NCBI GenBank assembly: GCA_039519185.1
Contig: CM076847.1
Coordinates: 80,141,100 to 80,205,099, forward strand
Length of the DNA: 64,000 nucleotides
Source: Astragalus membranaceus
Lineage: Eukaryota > Streptophyta > Magnoliopsida > Fabales > Fabaceae
Direction of reading: 5' to 3'
In this document: positions 10,105 to 22,100 of the stretch, piece after piece
Position numbering within the stretch: position 1 is the stretch's first letter
Layout of the letters: each line of letters opens with the position of its first letter
Notes under the pieces: model-generated
Seen by the model: the letters and a program-made list of their open reading frames with translations, nothing else
The model's database searches: none
What the model was told of the DNA's origin: nothing
Made by a program: the position numbers and the translations under genes

Positions 10105-11709
10105 TCATGGCATAAAATGTTTGGGCATTTAAACTTCAAAGGCCTAAGTAACCTAAGTACTAAAGGTTAGTAGAAGGGTTACCTAAAATTGAAGTTACTA
10201 AAGAGACATGTACTACTTGCCTAGTGGGTAAGCAACCTAGAAAGAAGTTTAATAAGGAAATGAAACATTTTTCTAAGGATATTTTGCATGTTGTATATTC
10301 TGACCTATGTGGACCACTTGATGTACCCTCTATTAGGGGAAATAAATACTTTATGACTTTTGTAGATGAATTTTCAAGGAAAATCTGGCTATATCTACTT
10401 AAGACTAAAGGAGAAGCCTATGGTGTTTTTAAGGAGTTTAAGGCAATGGCAGAAACTCAAAGTGGTAAGAAACTTAAGGTCTTAAGGATTGATGGTGGTG
10501 GTGAGTACACCTCAAAAGATTTTGAGGGATACTGTACCACTCAAGGTATAATACATGAGGTAACATCACCCTATACTCCTCAGCATAATGGTATTGCTGA
10601 AAGGAGGAATAGGACAATACTTGATATGGCTAGGAGCAGGATCAAGTCAAAGGGGCTACCTAAAAGGCTATGGGCAGAAGCTGTTCATACAACTGTCTAT
10701 ATCCTAAATAGGTGCTCTACTAAAGGTTTGGAAGACAAGGTACCAGAACATTTCTGGTGTGGTGACAAGCCTAAGGTTTCTCACTTAAGGGTATTTAGCT
10801 CACTTGCATATAGCCATATACCTGATGGTAAGATAAAGAAGTTAGAGGATAATAGCAGGCCCTTAATCCTGGTTGGATATCATCCTACAGGTGCTTATAG
10901 ACTGCTAGATCCTAGAACCGACAAGATTGAGATATCTAGGGATGTGGTTGTGCTTGAAGACAAGCAATGGGACTGGGACAAAGCTGAACTAGTAAGTTCA
11001 GTGGACTCTACAATCCTAGAGGGGGTCTTAGACACTGAACCTAATCCTAATGGTGATAGTTATGATGAAGAGGATCCTATTCTACCTAATGAGGATCAGA
11101 ATTCTCAAGAAGAGGAAGAGGACAATGCTGAAACAGAACCTGAACCTAATGTTCAGGCCCTGCCTAGAACACAAAGGTTGAGACAGCCTCCTAGGAGGCT
11201 TGCAGATTATGATATTGCCATAGATAGTGAAGTGAATGAGCATGGTGACCTCATCCACTATGCTATGATGGCCGATATGGAACCAGTGGACTTTAAAGAG
11301 GCTTTAAAGGATAAAAACTGGAAAAATGCTATGATAGAGGAGCTGGCCTCTATTGAGAAAAATAAGACCTGGTCTTTAACAATCTTGCCTAAAGGAAAGA
11401 AGGCAATAAGTGTTAAATGGGTCTTTAAGCTCAAGTTGGACCCCAATGGAAAAATAGTCAAGCATAAAGCAAGACTTGTTGTTAGAGGGTCCCAACAAAA
11501 ACAAGGGATAGATTATGAGGAAGTTTTCTCACCTGTGGCCAGGCATGAGACCATTAGATTGGTCACTGCCTTGGCCTGCAGTAAGGGATGGGACTTACAT
11601 CATTTAGATGTTAAGTCTGTCTTTTTGAATGGACCCCTGGAAGAGACTATTTTTATCTCACAGCCACCTGGCTTTGAGATAAAAGGAAAAGAAACTCTCG
11701 TATCATTTA
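10105..11709 (+). pseudogene. Copia 1 integrase and first half of reverse transcriptase
   Basis: The pre-integrase motif 'WHKMFGHLNF' starts at about 10108 in a shifted frame and hits a stop near 10170. From about 10200 the integrase frame is open. Its catalytic D-D-E residues are visible in 'YSDLCGP', 'RIDGGGEYTS' and 'NGIAERRNRT'. It runs on through 'LILVGYHPTGAYRLLDP', an acidic linker, and reverse transcriptase up to motif A, 'HHLDVKSVFLNG'. It is cut at about 11704 by the second solo LTR. The frame changes on either side of the pre-integrase domain and the nonsense codon make it inactive. Confidence 0.85.
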
Positions 11710-12094
11710 TTTGAACACCCAATTTTAACCGATACATTTTTACTTTTTCAAAAAAAAATCAAAAAAATATGTTTTTCGCGTATATTTGATTCCTAATCCC
11801 TCGAATAGGTCATTTTGCGCTAATTTACTAATTTTGCGTTATTATTACTTTTTTTAATGGTTAAACAAAAATTAAAAAATATATATATATGCTAATTCAA
11901 AAAATTACAAAGTAGATTTAATTTATTTTTCTTGTGACAATATCTTTAATTAAAAAACGAAAATAAAAAATAAATAGATAAGAAATAATACAAATTACAA
12001 AAGAAAATAAAAAAGGGGAGGTGCAATAAAAAAATTATTATTACAAAAAGTAGTCGCTTTTGGGTATTTTCGGGTTTTAGTTTTTAGCTACTAT

Positions 12095-12427
12095 GCGAAA
12101 GCAATTTCTCTCTCCTCGGACCTCGTTTTGACGATCCGAACGGTGAAAGTGGAAACACATGTCCCACGAACCTGCTGTCAAAAAACAAAGAGGATCCAAC
12201 GGTTAACGAATCCGGAATCGCACCTTTACGGTGAGAGGTTTGAGAAAAAACGGACCAAAAACTGCAGCTATTGCGAAGGTAATTTCTCTCTCCTCAGACC
12301 TCGTTTCGACGATCCGAACGGTGAAAGTGAAGATATATGTCTCACGAACCTGCTGTCAAAAAACAAAGACGATCCAACGGTTAACGAATCCGGAATCGCG
12401 CTTTTACGGTGACAAGTTTGAGAAAAA
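12095..12427 (+). repeat. Direct duplication, 178-bp period
   Basis: Two adjacent copies begin 'gcgaaagcaatttctctc' (12095) and 'gcgaaggtaatttctctc' (12273). Both include 'gacgatccgaacggtgaaag', 'acgaacctgctgtcaaaaaa' and 'aacgaatccggaatcgc'. Small ORFs through it are incidental. Confidence 0.85.
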
Positions 12428-13436
12428 CGAGAATTGTGTTCTCTAAGTGGGAATTGCTTTCTCTATCTTGTTTTAGTCCCACATTGCTTGCAAGAAACAA
12501 CAACCCTATAGCAATTGACTATAAAATAGGTTGAGAGGTGAAGGTTTGGGGGGAGGAGTCATTGGCAGATTAAGTGATCTTTTGGGCTAGCCTTTGCGGT
12601 CCAGACACTAAAAATCTGTCTTTGATTATTTTGTAATTTTTTTGAATCGGTTTTTCGGTTCTCAAAGCAGTCCGGTTCGCAGTTGACCTGGTCTCTGCTC
12701 GGTCCGGTTCGGCGTTCATCGCGTTCATTAGCTTGAGGTTAGTTTTGTATTTATTTATTTATATCTATTTGTTTATTTATTTATTTATGTACATATTTAT
12801 TGATTATTTATTTATTTCTTTAGTTTTTTTTTGTATATCTTTATTTTATGCTTGATATAAACCCTAGGGTAGAAGACTATTATTTTCTGTATATGTGTTT
12901 GTTTGTTTTGCAACTAGGGGGTATATTTAACATTTTGCTCCTACACACTCTCCACTATCACACTTCTGCACACATGTGAGAATAGTCCTGTACCCGGACT
13001 GGAGAATAACCTAAGTTAGAACGAGACTGCGTAGTGATGGCCTACTGGATGTGCGTCCTGTTGGGTGGTCACGAAAGTCTCACCTAGAGTTTGGTCCCTC
13101 TTGAGAATGCTGGCACTCCTAATAGCTTGCCTATTGTTGTTGATCAGTGTTCTTAATTGGGGTCGTTGGCTCTAGGAACCTTATTTAGGACTCTATAGAG
13201 CTACCTTTGAGAGGTTCACTTGATAGAAAAAGCCTTAGATCTATTCCCAAAGGGACCCCTATAGGACACAAAGGTGCTTAATGCTTTTGCATTCAAGCAA
13301 ACAATAATACAACTCCCTTTTTGCAAACTGCACCCCATTTTACTATTGCACCCTCTGTTTTCGTTTTTATTATTTTCTTTTACAAAAAACCTATAAAAAT
13401 AAATAGATAAATATTTCATTTTCAAAAAATATAAAT

Positions 13437-13845
13437 AGGGGACTAAATCGACTGTACAGTCGGGTTAGTCAGCTTTTTAGGTTACTAATGAACTGTTACG
13501 GATCATGTCCTAAAATCCCTATTTAAAACAAACAATTTCTAAATCAAAATAAACACAAACATATTTCTTTCCATAAATCAAAAACTCCATTTTTCGAAAA
13601 TAGGGGACTAAGCCGACTGTACAGACGGGTTAGTCAGCATTCTAGGATAAATGAACCGTACGGTTCAAGAGTCCTAAAATCCCTATTCAAATAAAAACAA
13701 ACCAACACACATAAAATCATTTTCCAAAACTCCAAAAACTCCATTTTTATAAAATAGGGGACTAAGTCGACTGTACAGACGGGCCAGTCAGCGTTCTAGG
13801 ATGGATGAGCTGTACAGCTCAATAATCCTAAAACCCCTATATTAA
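13437..13845 (+). repeat. Three spaced repeats in the Tat-type solo LTR
   Basis: Three copies of a unit begin 'aggggactaa', then 'cgactgtacag', 'gggttagtcagc' and 'atgaac(c)gtacgg' (starts near 13437, 13602 and 13756). Related units occur at about 850-1070, which links the two LTR fragments. Confidence 0.85.
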
Positions 13846-14256
13846 AAAATACCAACCAACAAAATTTTTCAGGAAGAACTACGTGACTTTTGAGTTCCTC
13901 ATTGCACCGGAGGATACGTAGGAGCGGGGCTTCCCCGCCAAGTCAAAATTAAACTTTTCTAAATCAGCCCTTATTATTCTCTACTATTTTATTTTTGGGT
14001 AAAACAAATAAATTCGTCATTTATATTTGTACAATCAGATTTAGGGTAACTGTCTTAGGACGGATGTACTAGGGGTGTAGTGGAATTAAGTTTCCGCCCT
14101 TCCCTATGCATAACCGACTCCCGAATCCAACCTAGTTTACGCAGACCATTAATTTTAAGGTAGGTTTTTCTCAATTTTCCCTATTTAATAAATTGGGTGG
14201 CGACTCCCTGAAATATCGAATTTTGGGCCATCTACGTCGGGATCCCGGTCACGACA

Positions 14257-15307
14257 ATTTACACAAGGCTTTGTATGGGCTGAAACAGGTTCCAAGAGCC
14301 TGGAACAAAAGAATAGACACATTTTTTGTGGAAAGTGGTTTCACAAAATGCACCAATGCGTTTGGTGTATATGTGAAAGGCACTATGGATACTGATTTGC
14401 TACTAATTTGTTTATATGTTGATGATCTTTTGGTAACAGGTTGCTGTCCTATGGAGATTAACAAGTTCAAAGCTTCTATGAAGAGTGAATTTGAGATGAC
14501 AAATTTGGGAAGGTTATCCTACTTCCTAGGATTAGAATTCCTAAGGGTGCCAGAAGGTCTAATCCTACATCAAACAAAATATGCTAAGGAATTACTCACC
14601 AGATTTGAAATGACAAAATGCAATTCTGCCCTCTATCCTGCAGAAGGGTTTTTGTGCAAAAAGGAGGGTGAAAAAGGCTCTAAAGTGGACCCTACATTTT
14701 TCAGGCAGATATCTTGTTTGCTACTGGGATGATTCGCAGGTTCATGAATGAACCATTGGAGATACACCTTAATGCTGCTAAGAGGGTTCTTAGGTACATT
14801 AAGGGCACTTTGAATTATGACTTGTTCTTTCTTAAAGGCACTGATCTTGGAAAGTTTGAGCTACTGGGGTACTCTGACAATGGTTGGTGTGGAGATCACA
14901 TAGATAGAAGGAGTACTTCAGGTTTCTTGTTCAAGTTTCAAGGCATATCTGTTTAATGGAATTCCAAAAAGCAACAAATAGTTGCTCTTTCCTCCTGTGA
15001 AGCAGAGTATGTCTCTGCATGTAGTGCTGCCACACAACCAGCATGGCTGGAAGCACTGCTAAAGGAGCTAAAGGTGGAACTTACTCAATCTCCTACACTC
15101 CTAATTGACAACAAATCTGCCTTATGTCTTGCTAAGAATCCTATGGGGCATGGAAGGACGAAACATATTGAGACAAGGTACCATTACCTTAGAGATCAGG
15201 TTACTAAAGGTAATTTGGTTGTAGACTACTGCCCAACCAAAGAACAGCTTGTTGATATGTTTACTAAGGCACTAAAGGGTGAGTCTTTTACTAAACTTAG
15301 GAGATAA
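14257..15307 (+). pseudogene. Copia 1 second half of reverse transcriptase and RNase H
   Basis: Coding resumes with 'LHKALYGLKQVPRAWNKR', then the catalytic 'YVDD' motif at about 14419-14430, and 'LGRLSYFLGLEF'. After 'FFRQI' (about 14710) roughly 40 bases of the usual sequence are missing and the frame changes. It goes on with 'RFMNEP' and 'AAKRVLRYIKGT'. A stop at 14954-14956 interrupts it before RNase H, which is seen as 'ALSSCEAEYVSACS', 'LIDNKSALCLAKNP' and 'KHIETRYHYLRD'. The natural stop is at 15305-15307. The polypurine stretch 'aaggaaggg' precedes the 3' LTR. Confidence 0.85.
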
Positions 15308-15484
15308 TTAGGTTTGGTTGCATTCTAACCTAATAATGCAACTTCTAAAGTTATTATCCAGAGGCTTGTTCTGGATCATCTTTGGTTCTAAGGCTAAGTC
15401 AGGGGCTTGTCCTAACAGTATTAGGTAATCTCTCCTAAATGTTTGTCTAAACCGAAGTCTCAGGGTGTTCTCATTAAGGAAGGG
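15308..15484 (+). other. Copia 1 3' untranslated region
   Basis: Non-coding sequence lies between the RNase H stop and the 3' LTR and ends in 'attaaggaaggg', the likely polypurine tract that primes plus-strand DNA synthesis. Confidence 0.6.
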
Positions 15485-16746
15485 TGTTGATTTCAGTAAT
15501 TCAAACACCCTAACAATTTAAGTTTAACAACTAGTTTCTAACTTACAAAGCTGTTACTAAAATTTGTTACACAGTTCAGTTTCTATTACAACAAACTAAA
15601 CTGAATACTGTTAATGCCTAACAGTCCATTACATTGTATATAAATACCTAGATAGGCTTGTAAAAAAATATACAGAGAAATAGTTGAATGAAATAAAAAT
15701 TCAAGTTTTACATTTCAGTCTTCTTGCAACTTTTCCCCGACTTCTTCGTGTGTATACTGCTAAGTATCTTTCATCTTCTTCAACAAAGTGTTGTATCTAC
15801 AACAAAGTGTTCTATCTCGCAAAGAAAATAAGGAAAAAAGAGTCAGTGTTTTTCCCCAGAGTGTGAGTAACGAAAATTGAAACAAGGAGCAGTAACAAAG
15901 TTTACCTGTATGAAGTCTTGAGAAAGTTCTCAATGTGGTGAGATCTGTTGTGGTCTCAAGGACGCATTCACATCACATGTAAACCAGAGAAATTAACATC
16001 AAGGTTAGGGGTTTTTGAGTAAAGGGAGAGAAACGAAATAAAATCATCAAGAGGGTGATAGAATACATTCGTTTAACCTCTGTCTCGTACTATCGAAGCT
16101 ATCTTCAACCTGTAAAACAACAACAACAATTAGGTTTTTTCTGACTTTGCTAAAGGAGAGGGCAAATTAGAAAATATCAACAACAATAAGGTTACCTGTG
16201 TGTTGGTTTACACTTCAGTAAGCTTCGATCATCATCATTTCATACATACAAAACAGAGAAATCAGAATCTCAGTATTTTCGTAGCTAAGGGTTTCTGAAA
16301 TAGAAAAATCGAAGAACGAAAACAAGGGATTTTCGTTCAATACCTGTCGTGTGTTGCATCAAAAACTCCATTGTTGCTTTAACAAGCTTCATTGTCTGCG
16401 AAATCATCGAATAGATTAAAACCCTAGCAGAGCTGGCTTTGTGAAGAAGAAGAGGTGAAACGGCGTGAAAGAAAGAAACAGTGAACTGATTAGGGTTTGG
16501 TTATGTTTTGTTTAAAGAACCGGGTTATACCCGTATCCGTGTGTAGATCCACGTGTTGCTACAGTGTACGGATCCTGGGTTCCGCAATAACCCACTTGGC
16601 TTGTTTGGGTCTGATTAAGTTGGATCAGGCTTGTAATTGGTTTGTCTTTGTAATTCTTGCACCTTTGAAATTGCAATTTGCAACCCTGTGCATAAAACAA
16701 GTAATTGGTCAGAATATTTGCAATATATGGTTCAAAAAAGTTAACA
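15485..16746 (+). repeat. 3' LTR of copia element 1
   Basis: This 1262-bp LTR is the partner of the one at 4577-5833, with the same TGTTG...TTAACA ends. Small indels account for the 5-bp length difference. Confidence 0.92.
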
Positions 16747-18040
16747 CCATGTGGGCCCTCCCCCAATTTTGGAGCCAACATCCCACTCCCTCCCCCCCTT
16801 TTTTTTCATTTTTCATATTTTCATTTTTTAAGAATACATTTAAATTTAAGAAAAATAAATAAATTTATAGATAGGTGAAGTTTGTTCCGCAATAATCGGA
16901 TTGGTGAAAAATGAAAACTAATTTCGTGGTAAATTATGTAAAGTGTAGTGCTAGCCATTGTGTTTTAAGGTAATTTAGAGTCTGGAAAAAAATTAATTGT
17001 TCAAAGGAAATAGTAATTTTGTAATAAAATACGTAAAGTGCAATGCAAAACAGTGTGTTTTTGGGTACTTAAGCGGTCGAAAAAAATTAACTGTTTAAAT
17101 ATGCAGAATTTGTTCCTCAGTAACCTGTTTGGTGAAAAAAATCATAACATGTTTATGTAAAGTACGATGCTAAGTAGTGTGTTTTCGGATGCCTTAGTGC
17201 TCGCAATAGTGTATTTTTTGATGCTTTACTGTTCGCAAAAAAATCCAACTATTTAAATATGCAAATTTTGTGCCTCAATAACCAGTTTGGTGAAAAAAAT
17301 ATATTTTTGTGACAAAATACGTAAAGTGTGATGTTAAGCAGCATGTTTTGAGATACTTTAGTGTTTGAAAAAAAATTAACCGTTTAAATACGCAAAGTTC
17401 ATTCCTCGATATCGAATTTTTTTTAACTGTTCGAATACGCAAAGTTTGTTCCTTAGTGATCAGTTTGGTGAAAAAAAATTTCAAAACAAAATATGTAAAG
17501 TGTGATGCTAAGTAGTGTGTTTTTTGATGCTTTAGTGTTCGTAAAAAATTTAACTATTCAAATATGCAAAGTTTGTGCCTCAATAAACGATCTCGTTTGG
17601 TGAAAAAAATATAATTCCGTGACAAAATACGTAAAGTGTGATGCTAAGCCGCGTGTTTGACATATTTTAGTGTTCGGAAAAAAATTAACCGTTCAAATAT
17701 TCAAAGTTCATTCTTCAATATCGAATTTTTTTTAACTATTTGAATACGCATAGTTTGTTCCCCAGTAATCGGTTTGGTGAAAAAAATTCAAAACAAAATA
17801 TGTAAAGTGCGATGCCAAGTAATGTGTTTTTTTATGCTTTAATGTTCATAAAAAAATTCAACTATTCAAATATGCAAAGTTTCTTCCTCAATAATCGATT
17901 TGCTGAAAAAAAATATATAATTTCGTGACAAAATACGTAAAGTGTGATACTAAGGAGCGGGTTTTGGGATACTTAAGTGTTCGGAAAAATTAAACGTTCA
18001 AATACTCAGAGTTCTTTTCTCAATAACCGATTTGGTAGTG
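16747..18040 (+). repeat. Array of about 130-bp diverged repeats, locus 1
   Basis: It starts with a C-rich patch ('gtgggccctcccccaatttt') and is followed by around nine imperfect units. Each has 'gcaaagtttgttcctcaata', 'ggtttggtgaaaaaaat', 'caaaatacgtaaagtg(c/t)gatg', 'taagtagtgtgtttt' and 'gttcggaaaaaaattaac'. Spacing is about 126-157 bp, with one short 49-bp unit near 17391-17440. The left edge of the same patch seems to lie at about 4555-4576, so copia element 1 sits inside this repeat. No ORF of note. Confidence 0.8.
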
Positions 18041-18640
18041 ACATGTTGTGTAGTGTGTTGTTCCTGAGATCTTATGTAATGTGATAATGACTTACTTGAT
18101 TACTATTTGTTGTCTATATTTTAATGGACCAATTTCATTTGTGTAATTAACTGCCTTCTTTTCATTCTATGCAACATTCGAATAACATTAACATGATTTT
18201 GCCATTAAATATTAATCTATAATAATGGATCCAATTCTCTTATAATTGTGATACAAACTTCAAGTTATTTTGTTGTGTCGGTGTTTTTCTACAATCGTTG
18301 TTTTCTTTGAATTTCTAGACTTTTTATTTGTAATATTATAACATGTATCGCGACTATGTTTTCTGTCTTTAATTTTGTAATAGTTTCTAATTCCCTTTAA
18401 TTTGTGTGAAAATTTTCAATCTACCTAATAAATTTTAGTATTGAAAAAAAAACATCCATTGAAAAAAAAACGCTGCTTCTTGAACGGTAAGTCTTGAATT
18501 TTAACGATGAAGAAAAGATGAGAGGAAGAAGGGTGAAAAGAAAACGGGTACACAAAGCCAAAGCCAAGCAAAAGCCACTTTATATTTTGAAAAATAATAT
18601 ACCCCAAGTAAACCCAGCTTGTCAGGCAATGCTGCTGCCA
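18041..18640. other. No gene seen
   Basis: AT-rich sequence between the repeat array and a Stowaway-like MITE. A lysine/arginine-rich frame around 18494-18787 runs through the MITE and has no recognisable domain, so I do not call it a gene. Confidence 0.5.
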
Positions 18641-18642
18641 TA

Positions 18643-18850
18643 CTCCACCATTTCATATTTTATTGAAAAAAAATGTATTGGAAAAAGTAAAAAAGCTGGA
18701 AAACTAAAAAAAAAAATTATTGGTAAAAGTAAAAGTATGGATAGAAACAATGGTAAATTTGGTATATTAAGTGAAAAAAAACGTTGACTTGCTTATATTT
18801 AGTAACATGAGTTTGTAGGAATATTTGTTTATATTTAAAAACGGAGGGAG
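18643..18850. mobile_element. Stowaway-like MITE
   Basis: The left end is 'ctccaccatttcatatttta' and the right end is '...aaaaacggagggag', approximate inverted copies of the Stowaway end 'CTCCCTCCGT'. The element is flanked by TA at 18641-18642 and 18851-18852, as expected for Tc1/mariner-type insertion. It is 208 bp with no coding capacity, about 300 bp upstream of the RRF start codon. Confidence 0.7.
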
Positions 18851-19152
18851 TATTCACTAAAACTAGGGCAAACACCCGTACGTATTATACTGGTAGTTAT
18901 ACAAAATGGACAATTTTAGAATCGAAGAGATTTTTTACTCTGATTATTAATTGATGTGAGAATTTGCGTTAAGAGTTAAAGATTTTAAACCGAATGAAAA
19001 ATATATGGACAACGCTGGTAACAAGTAAACCCTTGGGTACAATTAAAATATTAAAAATTTATTCGCGCTTTTGGTGTACATGCTCACATTTGCATAAAAT
19101 TGTTATCCACAAAGACAACACAGCACAAGGCGTAGGGTGTCTCTCTCATCTC

Positions 19153-22100
19153 ATGGCAACTTCCTTCTCTCCGACAACTCCACTCCGTTCCATCTTCCAA
19201 AACCCTCCCAAAGCACTTCTTCTCCCCCTTCCTGGTCTGTGCTCCCTCTTCTCTTCCCTCTATACATCTCCATCCCCATTATCTCGAAACTTCACTTCTT
19301 TTATTCACTCTTTCTGCAGAGTCCTCTTACGGCGCCAAACGCTCTTCGCTGACCTCTACTGCAACCTATGCCACTCTAAAGCTCCCTCGCGGTTTAACAC
19401 TTTCTGGTAGACCCCTTCTCTCTAAAGGGCTATTGCAAAGAAGGTACCCAAATTCGTTCATCTTTCGATTGTTTTTAACTACTTCTGTTCTGTGGTTGTA
19501 ATTGTTTTTTTAAATACCTAGAAAGGGAATTGTGAGGGCTGCTACTATTGAAGAAATTGAAGCAGAGAAATCATCTATTGAGAAAGATGTTGTAAGTTTC
19601 TATCAATTAAGTATATAATACATGCATCAATTGGTGCATTCTGAATTTTTTTAATCCTCTCAATTTATATATTATTCCCGATTCCCCTTTCTCAGAAAAA
19701 TAGGATGGAAAGGACTCTTGAAAATGTGCGGTCTAATTTCAATTCCATAAGGACTGGGAGATCAAACCCTGCTATGCTTGACAAAATTGAGGTATGTTTG
19801 CAACTGTTACTTATGCAGTGTTTGAAACATTTTGATTTTGTAATTTTCACTGCCAATAATATGAATTCTTTCATTTTAATGATTCCTGACGGAGGGTTAG
19901 TTGGTTTGAAACGGAACAACTCGTGTCACTGGCAATAATATGAATTCTTAACATGTTTTAGGTGGAATACTATGGATCTCCAGTTAGCTTGAAGAGCATT
20001 GCTCAAATTAGCACTCCTGATTCCAGTTCTCTTTTAGTACAGCCATATGACAAATCAAGGTATGTTATCCACTCATACATGATAAACCAGAAAGAATGAA
20101 TTAAATTAGAAACATCAAAATGATTATATCTAAGCTTGTTGTATATTTCAACTATTTTTCATGTATGACATGCTTGTATGATCTGTATGGCTTACTTCTT
20201 CTTTTTCTCTCCGCTGGCGCGCGCACACACACACACACACACTCACTATTGCATACAAGACCGTTCGAGACATTCTTCCATCTCATGACACAAAACAATA
20301 ATTGTAGTTGTGATTAATGTGTTGATGTTGTATTTTGTATACAGAATAATTCTCAGTAAACTTTGGTTATTGATAATGGTTTTCAGCTTGAAGGCTATAG
20401 AGAAAGCCATAGTTGCCTCTGATATTGGTATGACTCCAAATAATGATGGAGAAGTGATACGATTGAGTATTCCTCAGTTGACATCTGAAAGAAGGAAGGT
20501 ATTTTCCACTTCCATTGATGCTGTAGTGTCTAAGTCAGACTTTTATGGTTGATGATTAATGATTCCTGTCCAGCGAACTTTATTTGCATTTTAATATTTA
20601 GGTAATTTAGTTACTTTAACCCTAAGAATCTTAAACTTTTTGGTTAGTGATTAGTGGATACCATTACTTTTGTTGGTATGTCATGATTTTTCAGTTATTT
20701 TTATCATTTTTGAGAATCTCTATGTAATACATTCAAAAACAATAAAAAATTGTAGAATCGTGGTTATCTCGCTATCTACTATCTGATATCTCCATCAAAA
20801 TTTAATGATTCAGATCACATATGGTGGATAAAGAAGGTTGAAGGTCGTAAACTGGTAGAGACTGAATGATTCAGATCCTACTCTATTTTGTCTGTCTTGT
20901 ACTCCATCAGAATTAGATGATATGGGACAATTTGGAGAGCAAGTGAGTTGGCTGTATGAAATCAAATTAAAGGGGTGACTAGGTCCAGATAAGATATAAT
21001 TTAGAACAATGATGAAAGAGATGAAACTTGACCAATATTAGCAACACGTGCTTTAAATCTATCGACAAGGGCGATGTAGCGAGGTGTTTTTAGGAGATGA
21101 CAAGGTAGAACTTAGAAGAGAGGGGGGGATTAGAAGCACCGGAATCTTAAGTCCAAGATCCAATAGATGCCGAGTGAGAAAGACAAACAATAGAACTACT
21201 AGTATGAACTAGAGTGGGCAAAGAAAAAGTCTGTTAAGCTGCCTTAAGTTGACAATGTTCCTTGTATTACTGCAAAAAGTAGATTATATCCCCTAGACTC
21301 GGTCTTCTATTCAACAACTCGACTGTTACCGATTTCCATGTGGAAGGAGGGCTTCATGAACCTAACCTAGAGTCCCACATCGGGTGTCATGAACCTAGTG
21401 TAGGGGCTTATAACTTATAAGGGCTGGGCAAACCTCCCCTTACAACCATGGTTTTGAGGAGTTAGGCTTAATTCCTTAATTGAGACTATACTAATCGGTA
21501 GTTTTATAGTGTGTTCGTCTCGCTTACAATATTGACAATGAATGTTTCGACAACAAACACCGTAAACATGTTATCAAGCTCAACCAACACCTGTAAATGG
21601 AGTGTTGCTAGGCTATGGATTGGCTCGTACAGCCATTGTACAACATTAGCGACAACATTTTGGGCCCTTTTCTGCTCGTCATAATGTGTATTGTAAGGGT
21701 AGAAAATAAAAATGCGCCATTTACTTTGATTAAATCAATTACCTTAATAAATGATACAAATAGATGATCAGTCCTTTGGCACCCATCTTTCTCAGATGCA
21801 ACAATGTTAGTAGTCTTCTTAGTGAGATGTTCAAACAGCCTTGGCACAAAACAATACTTCCACAACATTACGCATCCAAATAATTCTTCTCCATTCCATT
21901 TTTTGTGGTGATGGTGAGAAACCTGTTAAATGAAAAGGAGATTAAGCTCTTCTGGGAAGACAACCTTGAAATATGTAGGAATTGACTTGAGAGCTCGAAT
22001 ACCAACTTGAATTATCTGAGTGATTTAATTATTCTTTACAAATGAATCTATACAACTATATATACAAGGTGGAACATGATTGGAAGAATGGAATCCCTCA

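Larger units (their letters stand above)
11710..14256 (+). mobile_element. Solo LTR of a Tat/Ogre-type Ty3/gypsy element
   Basis: The 2547-bp insert splits the copia reverse transcriptase. A likely target duplication is 'attta' at 11705-11709 and 14257-14261. The insert then starts 'tttgaacaccc' (perhaps a mutated TG start) and ends 'ggtcacgaca'. It has no ORF. Internal marks are a 178-bp duplication with 'gacgatccgaacggtgaaag', the block 'gtacccggactggagaataa', three copies of a unit with 'ctgtacag...gggttagtcagc', and 'gatacgtaggagcggggc', which I associate with Ogre/Tat LTRs. The exact left boundary is less sure than the right. Confidence 0.75.
4577..16746 (+). mobile_element. Ty1/copia retrotransposon 1, full length but broken
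   Basis: The element is bounded by two LTRs that both begin 'tgttgatttcagtaattcaa' and end 'gttaaca'. The flanks are 'ccaag' (4572-4576) and 'ccatg' (16747-16751), a 5-bp target duplication with one mismatch. The inside follows copia order: primer-binding site, Gag, zinc knuckle, protease, integrase, reverse transcriptase, RNase H. Two solo LTRs of other families (6397-8940 and 11710-14256) are nested in it, and it also has frameshifts, stops and a small RT deletion. It cannot make its own proteins. Its proteins resemble those of the element starting at 59285, so the two are sister families. Confidence 0.92.

Noticed and set aside
16747..18040. Array of spaced repeats as a CRISPR or centromeric satellite
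   Set aside because: Units are long, diverged and directly adjacent; copies are dispersed in short arrays, so neither label fits.
18494..18787. Lysine-rich 97-codon ORF
   Set aside because: It crosses the Stowaway-like MITE boundary and reflects A-rich composition.
18860..18900. 'aactagggcaaacacccgtac' as a minus-strand Helitron 3' end
   Set aside because: CTAG and a G/C patch are present, but the stem is too weak and no partner end was found.
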